Assembly: GCF_017963645.1 (NCBI RefSeq)
Contig: NZ_JAGMWN010000001.1
Location: 682,001 to 746,000, forward strand
Direction of reading: 5' to 3'
Source: Marivibrio halodurans
GTDB taxonomy: Bacteria > Pseudomonadota > Alphaproteobacteria > UBA8366 > Aestuariispiraceae
DNA length: 64,000 nt
The notes under the pieces were generated by a model. The model saw only the letters and a list, made by a program, of their open reading frames with translations, was not told the DNA's origin and ran no database searches. The translations under genes and the position numbers were made by a program. How positions within the stretch are numbered: position 1 is the first letter of the stretch; every line of letters starts with the position of its first letter. Below, one piece after another: positions 47,347-58,148 of the stretch.

Positions 47347-47685
47347 TCAATCCTGCATATCGGTCCGGCACGGCCCCTTGTCCCGGCCATCGATCTCCAG
47401 CATCGCATCACGCCCCTTGATCCAGAACAGGACCGACCGCCCCATCGCGTCGGTGCCGATATAGCGGGCACCGGACGCGCTGCGTCCCTGGGGCAGGGTC
47501 ATGCGCGCCAGTCCCGGTGCGTCGAGCCGGACGTGGGCCACCTCCCCCGGCCGGAAGACGGCCGTCAGCGGCTCATCCAGCCCCTCGCAGCGATACAGCG
47601 CGCGGACCGCATCGTCGCGCGCGCAAGCCGTGCACGATATCCCGGTCACCATAAGCCCCAGCAGGACAGACCACCCACGCCGCAT
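47347..47685 (-). CDS. MliC-like lysozyme-inhibitor lipoprotein
   Basis: 112 residues from ATG 47685 ([21 protein letters not shown]). The leader ends in Cys residues fit for lipidation. The mature part matches Mli[34 protein letters not shown] and [16 protein letters not shown], with a C-terminal Cys pairing the first. MliC proteins bind and inhibit c-type lysozymes in the periplasm. Divergent from rimO with 129 bp between. The lipobox is not the best match, so a plain Sec signal is possible. Confidence 0.75.
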   Translation of the reverse strand: MRRGWSVLLGLMVTGISCTACARDDAVRALYRCEGLDEPLTAVFRPGEVAHVRLDAPGLARMTLPQGRSASGARYIGTDAMGRSVLFWIKGRDAMLEIDGRDKGPCRTDMQD

Positions 47686-47814
47686 TGTTGTCTCCGTTAT
47701 CCGTGCTCCGACGCGCCTGGACGACAACGATCGTTCGCGAGCCCGCGACCCATGCCGCGCCCTGGACGCCGGCCCTCTTCCCAAAGCACGCGGTCTTCTC
47801 TATACCCCGCGCCC

Positions 47815-49218
47815 ATGAGTGGAAACGAAACGATCACCGCCCCTTCATCGGGCAAGCGCGGCGCGCGGCAACCGAAGGTCGGCATGGTCAGCCTCGGCTG
47901 CCCAAAGGCGCTCGTCGATAGCGAGCGCATCCTGACCCAGCTTCGCACCGAGGGATACAGCATCGCCCCGGATTACGACGGCGCGGACGTCGTGCTGGTC
48001 AATACCTGCGGCTTCCTGGACAGCGCCAAGGCGGAATCCTTGGAAGCGATCGGCGAGGCCCTGGCGGAGAACGGGCGCGTCATCGTCACCGGCTGCATGG
48101 GCGCCGACGAGGCGGCCATCCGCGCGGCGCATCCCAGCGTCCTGGCCGTCACCGGCCCGCATCAGTACGAGCAGGTCGTCGAGGCCGTGCACGCGGTGCT
48201 GCCGCCGCTGCATGACCCACTCATGGATCTGGCGCCGCCGGGCGGATTGAAGCTGACGCCGCGTCATTACGCTTACGTAAAGATCTCCGAGGGCTGCAAC
48301 CACAATTGCAGTTTTTGCATCATCCCATCCCTGCGTGGCCGCCTGATTAGTCGTCCTGCCGCGAGAATTATGTATGAGGCGGAACGGCTGGTCGCCGGGG
48401 GCGCGCGGGAGTTGCTCGTCATCTCCCAGGACACCAGCGCCTACGGTGTCGATCTGAAGCATGCGGAGACCAAGTACCGCGACCGGCCGGTGCGCGCGCA
48501 CATGACCGATCTGGCGCGCGAACTGGGTACGCTGGGGGCCTGGGTGCGGCTGCACTATGTCTATCCCTATCCACATGTGGACCGCGTGATCGCGCATATG
48601 GACGCCGACGCCGCGCGCGCCGGTACGGGCAAGATCCTTCCCTATCTCGACATCCCCTTCCAGCATGCGAGCCCACGGGTCCTGAAGGCCATGAAACGCC
48701 CGGCGCATCAGGAGAAGACGCTCGACCGCATCGCCGACTGGCGCCGTCAGGTGCCCGACCTCACCATCCGGTCCAGCTTCGTCGTCGGGTTTCCGGGCGA
48801 GACGGAGGACGACTTCCAGGAGTTGCTGGATTGGTTGAGCGAGGCCCGCCTCGACCGTGTCGGATGCTTCGCCTACGAGGATGTGGCCGGCGCCGCGGCC
48901 AACGACCTGCCGGGGCACGTGCCCGTCGATCTTCGCGAGGAACGCAAGGCCCGCCTGCTGGAACATCAGCGCGCGATCAGCGCCGAGCGCCTGGCCCGGT
49001 TCGAGGGCCGCACGATCGACGTCATGATCGATCAGGCGGACGCGGACGGCGCGATCGGCCGGTCCATGGCCGATGCGCCGGAAATCGACGGCCAGGTCTT
49101 CATCGACGGCGATGGCGCGACGGCGCTGGAGCCCGGCCAATTCGCCCGTATCGCCATCGACGAGGCAAGCGACTATGACCTCTACGGCACCTTGGCGACT
49201 TATACCAAGTCTTGTTGA
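47815..49218 (+). CDS. rimO: Ribosomal protein S12 methylthiotransferase
   Basis: 467 residues. RimO adds a methylthio group to Asp88/89 of ribosomal protein S12. N-terminal cluster ligands Cys29 ([12 protein letters not shown]), Cys65 ([10 protein letters not shown]) and Cys94 (VTGCMGADE) and radical-SAM cluster Cys161, Cys165, Cys168 ([18 protein letters not shown]) are all seen, followed by a TRAM domain ([11 protein letters not shown] to YDLYG). The last codons and the stop fall within the left inverted repeat of the foldback element at 49200, so the C-terminal TYTKSC may be an acquired tail. Confidence 0.95.
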   Translation: MSGNETITAPSSGKRGARQPKVGMVSLGCPKALVDSERILTQLRTEGYSIAPDYDGADVVLVNTCGFLDSAKAESLEAIGEALAENGRVIVTGCMGADEAAIRAAHPSVLAVTGPHQYEQVVEAVHAVLPPLHDPLMDLAPPGGLKLTPRHYAYVKISEGCNHNCSFCIIPSLRGRLISRPAARIMYEAERLVAGGARELLVISQDTSAYGVDLKHAETKYRDRPVRAHMTDLARELGTLGAWVRLHYVYPYPHVDRVIAHMDADAARAGTGKILPYLDIPFQHASPRVLKAMKRPAHQEKTLDRIADWRRQVPDLTIRSSFVVGFPGETEDDFQELLDWLSEARLDRVGCFAYEDVAGAAANDLPGHVPVDLREERKARLLEHQRAISAERLARFEGRTIDVMIDQADADGAIGRSMADAPEIDGQVFIDGDGATALEPGQFARIAIDEASDYDLYGTLATYTKSC

Positions 49219-49539
49219 TCACGCCCCATGCGGATCGCGTTCGGCTTTCCCCTGAACGGACGGAGGCGGGCCGGAAGGGTAGCGCGGGCGATGCGGGGCA
49301 TCATCAAGCCGCGCTGACGCCCTACGACGGAGGCCGAACGCGACCCGAAGGGCCGCCTCTCCCGGGCCCTCGGACAGCGTCGCGCCGCGCTTCCGATGCC
49401 CCGCATCGCCACGCGCGGCGCTCCTAGCCCAAGAAACCGAAAGCGGCGTCTCGGATGGGTCCATATCATATCATCATGCTCTAGCCGAGAACCCGGGAGG
49501 GACGTCCCCATGGGCCGTGATCAACAAGATTCGGTATTA
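49200..49539. repeat. Foldback / MITE-like element with ~31-bp terminal inverted repeats
   Basis: Bases 49200-49230 and 49509-49539 are inverted repeats with about 27 of 31 positions matching; the inner 21 bp match at 20 positions (core CTTGTTGATCACG). The left repeat includes the last codons and stop of rimO. The 278 bp inside hold further inverted sequences and no convincing ORF on either strand. No target-site duplication is visible, so transposition is not shown; a local inverted duplication of the rimO end is an alternative. Confidence 0.6.
49288..49409. repeat. Perfect 15-bp inverted repeat inside the foldback element
   Basis: GCGATGCGGGGCATC (49288-49302) and its exact complement GATGCCCCGCATCGC (49395-49409) are separated by 92 nt. 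Each arm is itself a small hairpin (GATGC/GCATC). Another pair, TCGCGTTCGGC near 49235 and GCCGAACGCGA near 49334, crosses this one, so the region can fold in more than one way. Confidence 0.65.
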
Positions 49540-49582
49540 AACGCCCGAAAGTGCGCCGCCCGTCAAAGAGCAGCCCAAAAAT

Positions 49583-49596
49583 TTGACATAAATCAA
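49583..49596 (+). promoter_or_regulatory. FNR/FixK-type box
   Basis: TTGAC-ATAA-ATCAA, one mismatch from the FNR/FixK consensus TTGAT-N4-ATCAA. Its centre (49589.5) lies 41.5 bp before 49631, the class II distance, and a -10-like TAGGGT is at 49619-49624. Oxygen- or nitric-oxide-responsive control of the downstream non-coding transcript is inferred. Confidence 0.6.
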
Positions 49597-49630
49597 ATTG
49601 CGCGGTCGTGATCGGCGCTAGGGTTGCGAT

Positions 49631-49746
49631 GTTGCTTCTCGCGAAGCGACGTGAAGCGTTGGCGGAAGGGATTCCCTTCCCTGCAGACTCTTCTATCCCA
49701 TCCCAACTTTCAGCCCCGCGCCGGAACCGGTCGCGGGGCCTTTTTT
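49631..49746 (+). ncRNA. Candidate small RNA under an FNR/FixK-type promoter
   Basis: A transcript from about 49631 to the terminator would be about 116 nt. It would contain three stem-loops: CTTC-TCGC-GAAG near 49635, GGAAGGG-ATT-CCCTTCC near 49665-49681 and the terminator hairpin, with a single-stranded pyrimidine-rich stretch (CTTCTATCCCATCCCAACTT) between. Open frames here either run through the terminator or have no ribosome site. By layout it recalls the FNR-controlled FnrS RNA of enterobacteria, though no sequence likeness is claimed. Confidence 0.5.
49713..49746 (+). terminator. Intrinsic terminator of the candidate small RNA
   Basis: Stem GCCCCGCG (49713-49720) with CGCGGGGC (49732-49739), inner CCGG/CCGG pairing, then C and six T. 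The T-tract is on the + strand only, so it does not serve the convergent LysR gene. Confidence 0.85.
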
Positions 49747-49754
49747 ATGGCGCA

Positions 49755-50666
49755 TCACCCGCGCGCCCAGGGGGGGACGGGCTGGAATTTCTCGATCAGG
49801 AAATCGACGAAGGCGCGCACCTTCGGTGAGAGGTGGCGCCGCGTCGGATAGACCGCGTTGATCGGCACCTCGATATCGCGATAGAAGGGTTGAAGGACAC
49901 GTTGCAGCTTTCCTTCCTGAACCTCGGGTTCCACCAGGAACTCGGCCAGCCGCGCGACCCCCAGACCGGCCAACACCATCTCGTGGATGGTCTCGCCGTT
50001 GCTGGCGGTGAAGTTACCCTCCGCCTTAACCCTGTATTCCTCGCCCTCCGCGATCTTGAATATCCACTCGTTCAGATGCGGCATGTTCGAGAAGGTCAGG
50101 CAATTATGACCGGTCAACTCGCTCGGGTGACGCGGCGTACCATGGGCCTCGAAATAGCTCGGCGCGGCGACGATCGCCCGGCGGCTGACGGCCAACTGCC
50201 GGGCAACCATGCTGGAATCCTGCAAGGGGCCGAACCGCACGGCGACATCCTGCCCCTCCTCCACCAGATCGGAGACGGAATCGGTAAGCGTCAATTCGAT
50301 CCGCAGTTCCGGATAACGCGCCAGGAACTCCGGCATCAGCGGCGTGATCTGATGCTTGCCGAAGGCGATGCCGCAGTTGATCCGAAGGGTTCCGCGCGGC
50401 GCGGCGTGAAGTTGCGTCACCGCCGCCTCCGCCTCGTCGATATCGGAGAGGATGCGCGCGGCGCGTTGATAGAAGGCCGCCCCCTCCTCCGTCGCGGAAA
50501 GCCGACGCGTGGTGCGGTTCAGCAGCCGCACGCCAAGCCGGTCCTCCAACCGCGCGATCTGCTTGCTGACGGCGGAGGGCGTGAGCTTGAGGTTACGCGC
50601 CGCGGAGGAGAAACTCCCCTCCTCCACCACCTTGGCGAAGACCGCCATTTCCATCGACCGATCCAT
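49755..50666 (-). CDS. LysR family transcriptional regulator
   Basis: 303 residues from ATG 50666 (GGGGGA 5 nt upstream); longer readings were rejected because the helix-turn-helix starts here. HTH at residues 5-63: MAVFAKVVEEGSFSSAARNL, LTPSAVSKQIARLEDRLGVR, LLNRTTRRLSATEEG. The effector domain (93-295) resembles the AaeR/DsdC-like group with LTLTDSVSDLVEEGQDVAVR. The target is unknown; the divergent small gene at 50930 is a candidate. Confidence 0.93.
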   Translation of the reverse strand: MDRSMEMAVFAKVVEEGSFSSAARNLKLTPSAVSKQIARLEDRLGVRLLNRTTRRLSATEEGAAFYQRAARILSDIDEAEAAVTQLHAAPRGTLRINCGIAFGKHQITPLMPEFLARYPELRIELTLTDSVSDLVEEGQDVAVRFGPLQDSSMVARQLAVSRRAIVAAPSYFEAHGTPRHPSELTGHNCLTFSNMPHLNEWIFKIAEGEEYRVKAEGNFTASNGETIHEMVLAGLGVARLAEFLVEPEVQEGKLQRVLQPFYRDIEVPINAVYPTRRHLSPKVRAFVDFLIEKFQPVPPWARG

Positions 50667-50742
50667 GGCCGTCCCCCTGACCTCCCCGCCCATCAACCGC
50701 CGGATCACGACGCGGTTGAATGAGTGGATGCCTGACACAGTT

Positions 50743-50770
50743 GTTCCAAAACGGCAAAAGTAATTGGAAC
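50743..50770. promoter_or_regulatory. Inverted repeat, possible LysR operator
   Basis: GTTCCAA (50743-50749) and TTGGAAC (50764-50770) are perfect complements 14 nt apart, 77 bp upstream of the LysR start and in front of the divergent small gene. The size fits a dyad for a dimer of a regulator; an AT-rich TTATAAATC follows at 50781. Confidence 0.45.
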
Positions 50771-50929
50771 ATTCCGGGGATTATAAATCAAGCGTACCGG
50801 CGTTACCTTAGCACAGTTACGAAACAAGAGAGGTGCCGCAGAGCGGTCGCGCAAGCGACGCCGACGCTCGAGACGGCTCCAAGCCGGGGCGAGACGCCAT
50901 TCGGAGGCCTTACTCAAGGAGCCAGTCGA

Positions 50930-51133
50930 ATGAGCTACGCGAACGAAAGTATGGATCGAATCATGACGGTTTCGGCCGAGGATGTCCGGACGGGAATCGA
51001 GGCGGCGCACACCGCGCGCGCTGAGGCCTTCCGGGACTTGGCCGTCGGGCTGGCACGGATCTTCACCCTGAAGACGAGCCTGAATCGCCATAACGTCGCC
51101 CGCCGTTCCGCGACGCCCTGCGCGGAGTGCTGA
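50930..51133 (+). CDS. Small protein, 67 residues
   Basis: ATG 50930 has a good ribosome site (AAGGAG at 50916-50921, 8 nt away). Sequence features: MSYANESMDRIMTVSAEDVR, then an amphipathic helix IEAAHTARAEAFRDLAVGLA and a basic end with two Cys (ATPCAEC). Similar short Ala/Arg helices occur in small alphaproteobacterial proteins of unknown role; I do not name a family. Divergent from LysR. The transcript may continue into the structured element and terminator at 51290-51444. Confidence 0.6.
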   Translation: MSYANESMDRIMTVSAEDVRTGIEAAHTARAEAFRDLAVGLARIFTLKTSLNRHNVARRSATPCAEC

Positions 51134-51289
51134 ATTTCAACCGCGCCCAGGCGCGGTGGACCGTGGAGACGAGGAAGAGACGACTGATTTAGCGAGATAC
51201 CATCGCGGCATCATGCCCCATGACGCCTGACCCCGGCGCGTGTCCAGCCCCCCTGAACGGCACGCGTCACCCAAGCCCCAGGCCGCCGC

Positions 51290-51444
51290 GATGGTTCCTT
51301 ATCCGCCGAGTTCCGGGCTCCCTGGCCGGAGCTCGGCGGGCCGGGCGCAAGCGCCCGGCGGAACCGTCCCCACTCTTGCCCGGGTGGGGTCTCCCGATGG
51401 TTCCCCCTAGCCCCGCGCAGCCCTGCTGTCGCGGGGTTTTTTTT
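51290..51444 (+). ncRNA. Candidate structured RNA with three-way junction and alternative pairing
   Basis: P1: GATGGTTCC (51290-51298) with GGAACCGTC (51360-51368), one G-U pair. Inside it, P2: a 14-bp stem 51303-51316 / 51326-51339, and P3: GCCGGGCG (51340-51347) with CGCCCGGC (51352-51359), packed with almost no spacer. P4: CCCCAC (51368-51373) with GTGGGG (51384-51389). A second GATGGTTCC (51396-51404) can compete with the first for GGAACCGTC. A terminator with eight T follows. Either an independent small RNA or a 3'-UTR RNA of the small gene upstream. The next gene is on the other strand, so a cis riboswitch is unlikely. Confidence 0.5.
51411..51444 (+). terminator. Intrinsic terminator
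   Basis: Stem CCCCGCG (51411-51417) with CGCGGGG (51430-51436), inner CAG/CTG pairs, followed by eight T (51437-51444). The T-tract is on the + strand, so it ends the transcript covering the structured element and not ilvA. Confidence 0.9.
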
Positions 51445-51460
51445 GAGTACGTGGCACCTT

Positions 51461-52693
51461 CTAATCCTCCGCCAAGCGCGTGACGGCATAGCCGGCATGG
51501 GACAGCCGCTCGACGATGGCGGCGAGTTGGGCGTCGTCGCGGGTTTCCACCGCCACCTCGATCAACGCTTCCTTGGCCGGCAGGTGGCTGAAGACCCGTT
51601 GATGGGCGACATCGACGATATTGCCGCCGGCCTCGCCGATCAGGCCGGTGACGCGGGAAAGCTCCCCCGCCTGATCGCCCAGCCGGATGCGCAGCCGCGC
51701 GAGCCGCCCCTGGCGCACCAGATCGCGCAGCAGGACCGAGGCGAGCAGCCGCTGATCGATATTGCCGCCGCAGAGCACCGTGCCCACCCGGCGTCCCCGG
51801 AAGCGGTCCGGGTCGCTCAGGATCGCGGCCAGCCCGGCGGCGCCCGCGCCTTCCACGACCGTCTTCTCGACATTGATGAGGAGGGCGATCGCGCGTTCGA
51901 TGGCCGATTCCTCGACCAGGACGATATCGTCGACATGGCGCTTGACGATCGCGCGGGTGAGCGTGCCGGGTTGCTTCACCGCGATCCCCTCAGCGATGGA
52001 AGCCCCGCCGGCCGTCACCGCCTCTCCCGCCAGCACCTGCTTCATCGAAGGATAGAGGATCGACTGCACGCCGATGACCTCGATCTCCGGCTTCAGGGCC
52101 TTCGCCGCCGTCGCGATCCCCGCGATCAACCCACCACCCCCGATCGGCACGACGAGGGTGTCGAGTTCCGGATAGGCGCCCAGCATCTCCAGCGCGATGG
52201 TTCCCTGCCCCGCGATGACATGGGGGTCGTCATAGGGGTGGACGAAGACCAAGCCCTCCCGCTCCGCCGTGTTGTGGGCGAAGGCGGCGGCCTCCGCCAG
52301 GCTGTCTCCTTCCAGCAGAACCCGCGCGCCGTGCGATTTGGTGAATTGTACCTTCACGTTCGGCGTCGCCTTCGGCATGACGATCGTCGCCGGGATACCC
52401 AGCCGGTTGGCATGATAGGCGACCCCCTGGGCATGATTGCCGGCCGACATGGCGATGACGCCCGCCGCGCGCTCCGCCGCGCTCAGATGCAGCAACTTGT
52501 TGAGCGCGCCACGCTCCTTGAAGGCGGCGGTGAACTGCCGGTTCTCGAACTTCAGGATCACCTCGCAGCCCAGGATATGGCTCAGCGTTCGGCTCGGCCG
52601 CTGGCGGGTTTCATGGACCGCGCCGGCGATCGCCTCGGCCGCGCGCCTGATCTGCTCGATCCCAACCGATCCGGCCTGCCCATCGCCCGCCAT
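51461..52693 (-). CDS. ilvA: Threonine ammonia-lyase with C-terminal ACT domain
   Basis: 410 residues from ATG 52693. PLP enzyme turning threonine into 2-oxobutanoate, the first step to isoleucine. The PLP lysine is Lys59 in FTAAFKERGALNK; the glycine loop is IGGGGLIAGIATAA; the asparagine loop SAGNHAQGVAYH is present. Residues 330-410 are one ACT-type domain (LARLRIRLGDQAGELSRVTG), as in the shorter ACT-containing form. The stop lies 17 bp from the convergent terminator T-tract. Confidence 0.92.
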   Translation of the reverse strand: MAGDGQAGSVGIEQIRRAAEAIAGAVHETRQRPSRTLSHILGCEVILKFENRQFTAAFKERGALNKLLHLSAAERAAGVIAMSAGNHAQGVAYHANRLGIPATIVMPKATPNVKVQFTKSHGARVLLEGDSLAEAAAFAHNTAEREGLVFVHPYDDPHVIAGQGTIALEMLGAYPELDTLVVPIGGGGLIAGIATAAKALKPEIEVIGVQSILYPSMKQVLAGEAVTAGGASIAEGIAVKQPGTLTRAIVKRHVDDIVLVEESAIERAIALLINVEKTVVEGAGAAGLAAILSDPDRFRGRRVGTVLCGGNIDQRLLASVLLRDLVRQGRLARLRIRLGDQAGELSRVTGLIGEAGGNIVDVAHQRVFSHLPAKEALIEVAVETRDDAQLAAIVERLSHAGYAVTRLAED

Positions 52694-52775
52694 CCTTATT
52701 CCCACCTTATGTGTGTAAAACATACCGGCTCTTTACCGGCTCGCCATGTCCGCGTCCAGTCCCCATCGCCCCCAT

Positions 52776-53954
52776 CTATTCGAGCGCGTCCGCCGCGTTG
52801 AGGGAATCGGCGCGTTGGCGTGCCTTTTCGCGGATTTTGCCCGCGACCTCCGGGTAATCCATGGCGAGGCGATCGAAGGATTGCCGGTCGAGGGAAAGCA
52901 ACCGCGTCTCCAGCAAGGTCACGGCGGTCGTTCGGCGCACCGGGCCATGCAACAGGCCGTACTCGCCGAAGAAACCGCCCGGGCCGACGCGCAGGGGCTT
53001 CGGGGCCACCTCCAACTCCACCTCGCCGGATACGACGAAATACATCGCCTCCGCCCGCTCGCCCGCGCGCGTCACGAGGTAGCGCCCCGGCAGCACCAGG
53101 GGGGACAGAAGCCGCACCGCGTTGTGAAGCTGATCGGCGGACAGGCCGGCGAAGGCGGGCACTTGGCTTACCATCTGGCCCGTCACCTTGAAATCGCGAC
53201 GCCGCAACTCGTCCAGGAAGCTGGAGGCGAAAAGCCCCGTCCACAGGCCGAAAAGCCCGATTCCGAGCAACATCACCACCGCCCCGATCGCCCGGCCCCA
53301 GGGTGTGATCGGCACGACATCGCCATAGCCAACCGTGGTCAATGTCGCGAGCGCCCACCAGAGCGCCTCGGGAATCGAGGAGAATTTCTCCGGCTGCGCC
53401 TCGTGCTCCACCAGATAGATCGCGGTAGCGGAAAGATGGAGCGCGATGAAGACGATGACGAGGGCGGCCAGCATCGTCCGCCGTTCGCTGTGAAAGACCG
53501 CGACGATCGACTGCAACGCCACCGAATAGCGCGTCAGCTTGAGCACCCGCAGCATTCGGATCGCCCGCAGCGCACGCCCATCCGCCGGCGGAATCATACC
53601 CATCATCGTCAGATAGAAGGGCAGGATCGCCGCCAGATCGATCAAGGCGATCGGCCGCGTCATATAGGCCAGCCGCCGCCGCCAGGCCCCACGAAGGCCG
53701 CGCGGCCCGGGGTCCTCCGCCGCCACCCACAGGCGCGTCAGATACTCCACCGTGAAAATGGCGACCGAGATCCGCTCCAGCCAATCGAACCAGGGCCGGT
53801 AGGGACCCGGCCACCCCTCCAGGGTTTCGAGCGTGACCGCGAGGACGTTGACCACGATCAAGGCGATCAGCGCGATATCCACGCCCCGGCCAAGGGCGTC
53901 CGCGCGCCCCCACCCTTCCAGCACGGAGAAAACCTGTTTGCGCAGAGCATTCAT
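52776..53954 (-). CDS. Voltage-gated-type K+ channel with cyclic-nucleotide-binding domain
   Basis: 392 residues from ATG 53954. Six membrane helices: S1 near 25-43 (ALIALIVVNVLAVTLETL), an S4-like helix with Arg/Lys every third residue (RALRAIRMLRVLKLTRYS, 117-134), and pore TTVGYGD (196-202) which is the K+ filter. Residues 255-375 are a cNMP domain with MYFVVSGEVELEV, GGFFGEYGLLHG and VRRTTAVT, matching the phosphate-binding cassette. This is the MloK1 architecture: cAMP or cGMP would open an inner-membrane K+ channel. No linked cyclase gene in the window. Confidence 0.9.
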   Translation of the reverse strand: MNALRKQVFSVLEGWGRADALGRGVDIALIALIVVNVLAVTLETLEGWPGPYRPWFDWLERISVAIFTVEYLTRLWVAAEDPGPRGLRGAWRRRLAYMTRPIALIDLAAILPFYLTMMGMIPPADGRALRAIRMLRVLKLTRYSVALQSIVAVFHSERRTMLAALVIVFIALHLSATAIYLVEHEAQPEKFSSIPEALWWALATLTTVGYGDVVPITPWGRAIGAVVMLLGIGLFGLWTGLFASSFLDELRRRDFKVTGQMVSQVPAFAGLSADQLHNAVRLLSPLVLPGRYLVTRAGERAEAMYFVVSGEVELEVAPKPLRVGPGGFFGEYGLLHGPVRRTTAVTLLETRLLSLDRQSFDRLAMDYPEVAGKIREKARQRADSLNAADALE

Positions 53955-54015
53955 CACGGGACAGCATAGGCCCGAGTCCCGCCGTCGCGGCAACAACAGA
54001 GGAGTTTCCCCGAGA

Positions 54016-54303
54016 ATGACCGCCTATCTGATCGCCCGCGTGAAGGTCACCGACCCGGCCCGTTACGAGAACTACAAGGCCCTGAGCCCGGGCGCGCTCG
54101 CCGCCTTCGACGGCAAGTTCCTGGTTCGCGGCGGCGCCCATGAGACGCTGGAGGGCGAAGCGGAGGACCGCCGTCTCGTCCTGGTCGAGTTCCCCAGCCT
54201 GGAACAGGCGAAAGCCTGCTATGATTCCGCGCAGTACCAAGCCGCCAAGGCCGAACGCGACGGCGCGGCGGAAATGCAGATGGTCGTGGTGGAGGGCCTA
54301 TAG
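54016..54303 (+). CDS. DUF1330 family protein
   Basis: 95 residues from ATG 54016, with AGAGGAGTTTCC just upstream. Dimeric alpha/beta barrel type: MTAYLIARVKVTDPARYENY at the start, KFLVRGGAHETLEG in the middle, and VLVEFPSLEQAKACYDSAQY then KAERDGAAEM at the end, which is the family pattern. Function not known. Convergent with alaS. Confidence 0.9.
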   Translation: MTAYLIARVKVTDPARYENYKALSPGALAAFDGKFLVRGGAHETLEGEAEDRRLVLVEFPSLEQAKACYDSAQYQAAKAERDGAAEMQMVVVEGL

Positions 54304-54336
54304 AAGGTCCGGCGGAGACGATCCCGCAGCCCACAG

Positions 54337-54375
54337 CGCAGCCTCAGCCCACCGCAGCCTCAGCCCACCGCAGCC

Positions 54376-54384
<9 letters not shown>
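54337..54384. repeat. Three 16-bp tandem units across the alaS stop codon
   Basis: The unit CGCAGCCTCAGCCCAC is present twice exactly and once with three changes (54369-54384). The third unit includes the alaS stop codon (54376-54378, TGA on the minus strand), so the others are extra copies of the stop-codon region placed downstream. Confidence 0.8.
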
Positions 54385-57042
<2,658 letters not shown>

Positions 57043-57309
57043 CTTGAACCGCCAATCCTTGAACCCAATCCGAAAGCCGGATTCCCACTCGATGAACGGG
57101 GAGGCATGATGTAGCGAGCGGCGGCCTTCCTGTCCAGCGGTGGCGCCGAGATTTGGCGTCTCCGCCCTGCTTCCGGGCCACGTCGTTTGACAGCGCGCAC
57201 GCCCGCGCCTACCCCTTGGCCTTCAACTGCCCTCCATCCGGGAAGGCCGGTCGGGGCCGGGGCCACCCGCCCGGAACGGGCGAACGTACGACCGCAGAGG
57301 ATCCACGCC

Positions 57310-58020
57310 ATGGCCGACGCGCCGCAGGACCGAGCCGAGAGCCTCAGCCCGCTTCAGGGCATGATCGTGCCGGTAACACCGTTTCAGCAGAATTGTTCCG
57401 TCCTATGGTGCACGACGACCGGCAAGGCCGCCGTGATCGACCCCGGCGGCGACCTGGAGCGGATCGAGGAAGCGCTCGCCCAGGCGCGCGACGGCCAGGG
57501 CGTGATCCTGGAGAAGATCCTGCTGACCCACGGGCACCTCGATCATGCCGGCGGCGCCATGGCGCTGAAGGAGGCGCATGGCGTGCCCATCGAGGGGCCG
57601 GAGGAGGAAGAGGTCTTCTGGCTTTCCGCCATGGAGGACCAGGTGCGAAAATTCGGCATGGCCGGCGCCGACCCGCGGCCGGTCGTTCCCGACCGCTGGC
57701 TGAAGGACGGGGATACCGTCACGATCGGCGACGTGACGCTCGACGTCTATCACTGCCCGGGGCACACGCCGGGCCACGTGATCTTCCACAGCCCGGACGC
57801 GAAACTCGCCATCGTCGGCGACGTGTTGTTCCAGGGCTCGATCGGGCGCACCGACTTTCCGCGCGGCAACCACGAGCAGTTGATCGAGGCGATCACGACG
57901 AAGCTCTGGCCACTGGGTGACGACACCGCCTTCATCCCCGGTCATGGGCCGATGTCCACCTTCGGACAGGAACGCCAATCCAATCCCTTCGTCGGTGACC
58001 GGGCATTGAAGGGCGCCTGA
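57310..58020 (+). CDS. Glyoxalase-II-like MBL-fold hydrolase (YcbL type)
   Basis: 236 residues from ATG 57310 (AGAGG upstream). The metal motif is LLTHGHLDHAGG (His74, His76, Asp78, His79), followed by YHCPGHTPGHVIF, VGDVLFQGSIGRTDFPRGN and FIPGHGPMSTFGQER. Shorter than true GloB and with an insertion EGPEEEEVFWLS that replaces the usual lid. Probable thioester hydrolase; the substrate cannot be told. Divergent from alaS. Confidence 0.9.
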   Translation: MADAPQDRAESLSPLQGMIVPVTPFQQNCSVLWCTTTGKAAVIDPGGDLERIEEALAQARDGQGVILEKILLTHGHLDHAGGAMALKEAHGVPIEGPEEEEVFWLSAMEDQVRKFGMAGADPRPVVPDRWLKDGDTVTIGDVTLDVYHCPGHTPGHVIFHSPDAKLAIVGDVLFQGSIGRTDFPRGNHEQLIEAITTKLWPLGDDTAFIPGHGPMSTFGQERQSNPFVGDRALKGA

Positions 58021-58148
58021 TACAGGCGTATCTGCTTCACGCTCCACCAAACGCAATCCGGGCGCCACCCGCTAGGGATGACGCCCGGACCCGCTAGCCG
58101 TCACGGCCGGTGGCGCGCCGGAGAACCGGCCACGCCGCATGGGTGCGA

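Noticed and set aside
49212-49511. Short frames on both strands inside the foldback element
   Set aside because: No ribosome sites, no family features, and parts of them only reflect the inverted repeats.
49608-49829. 73-codon frame through the candidate small RNA
   Set aside because: It runs through the terminator hairpin and T-tract into the LysR gene and has no ribosome site.
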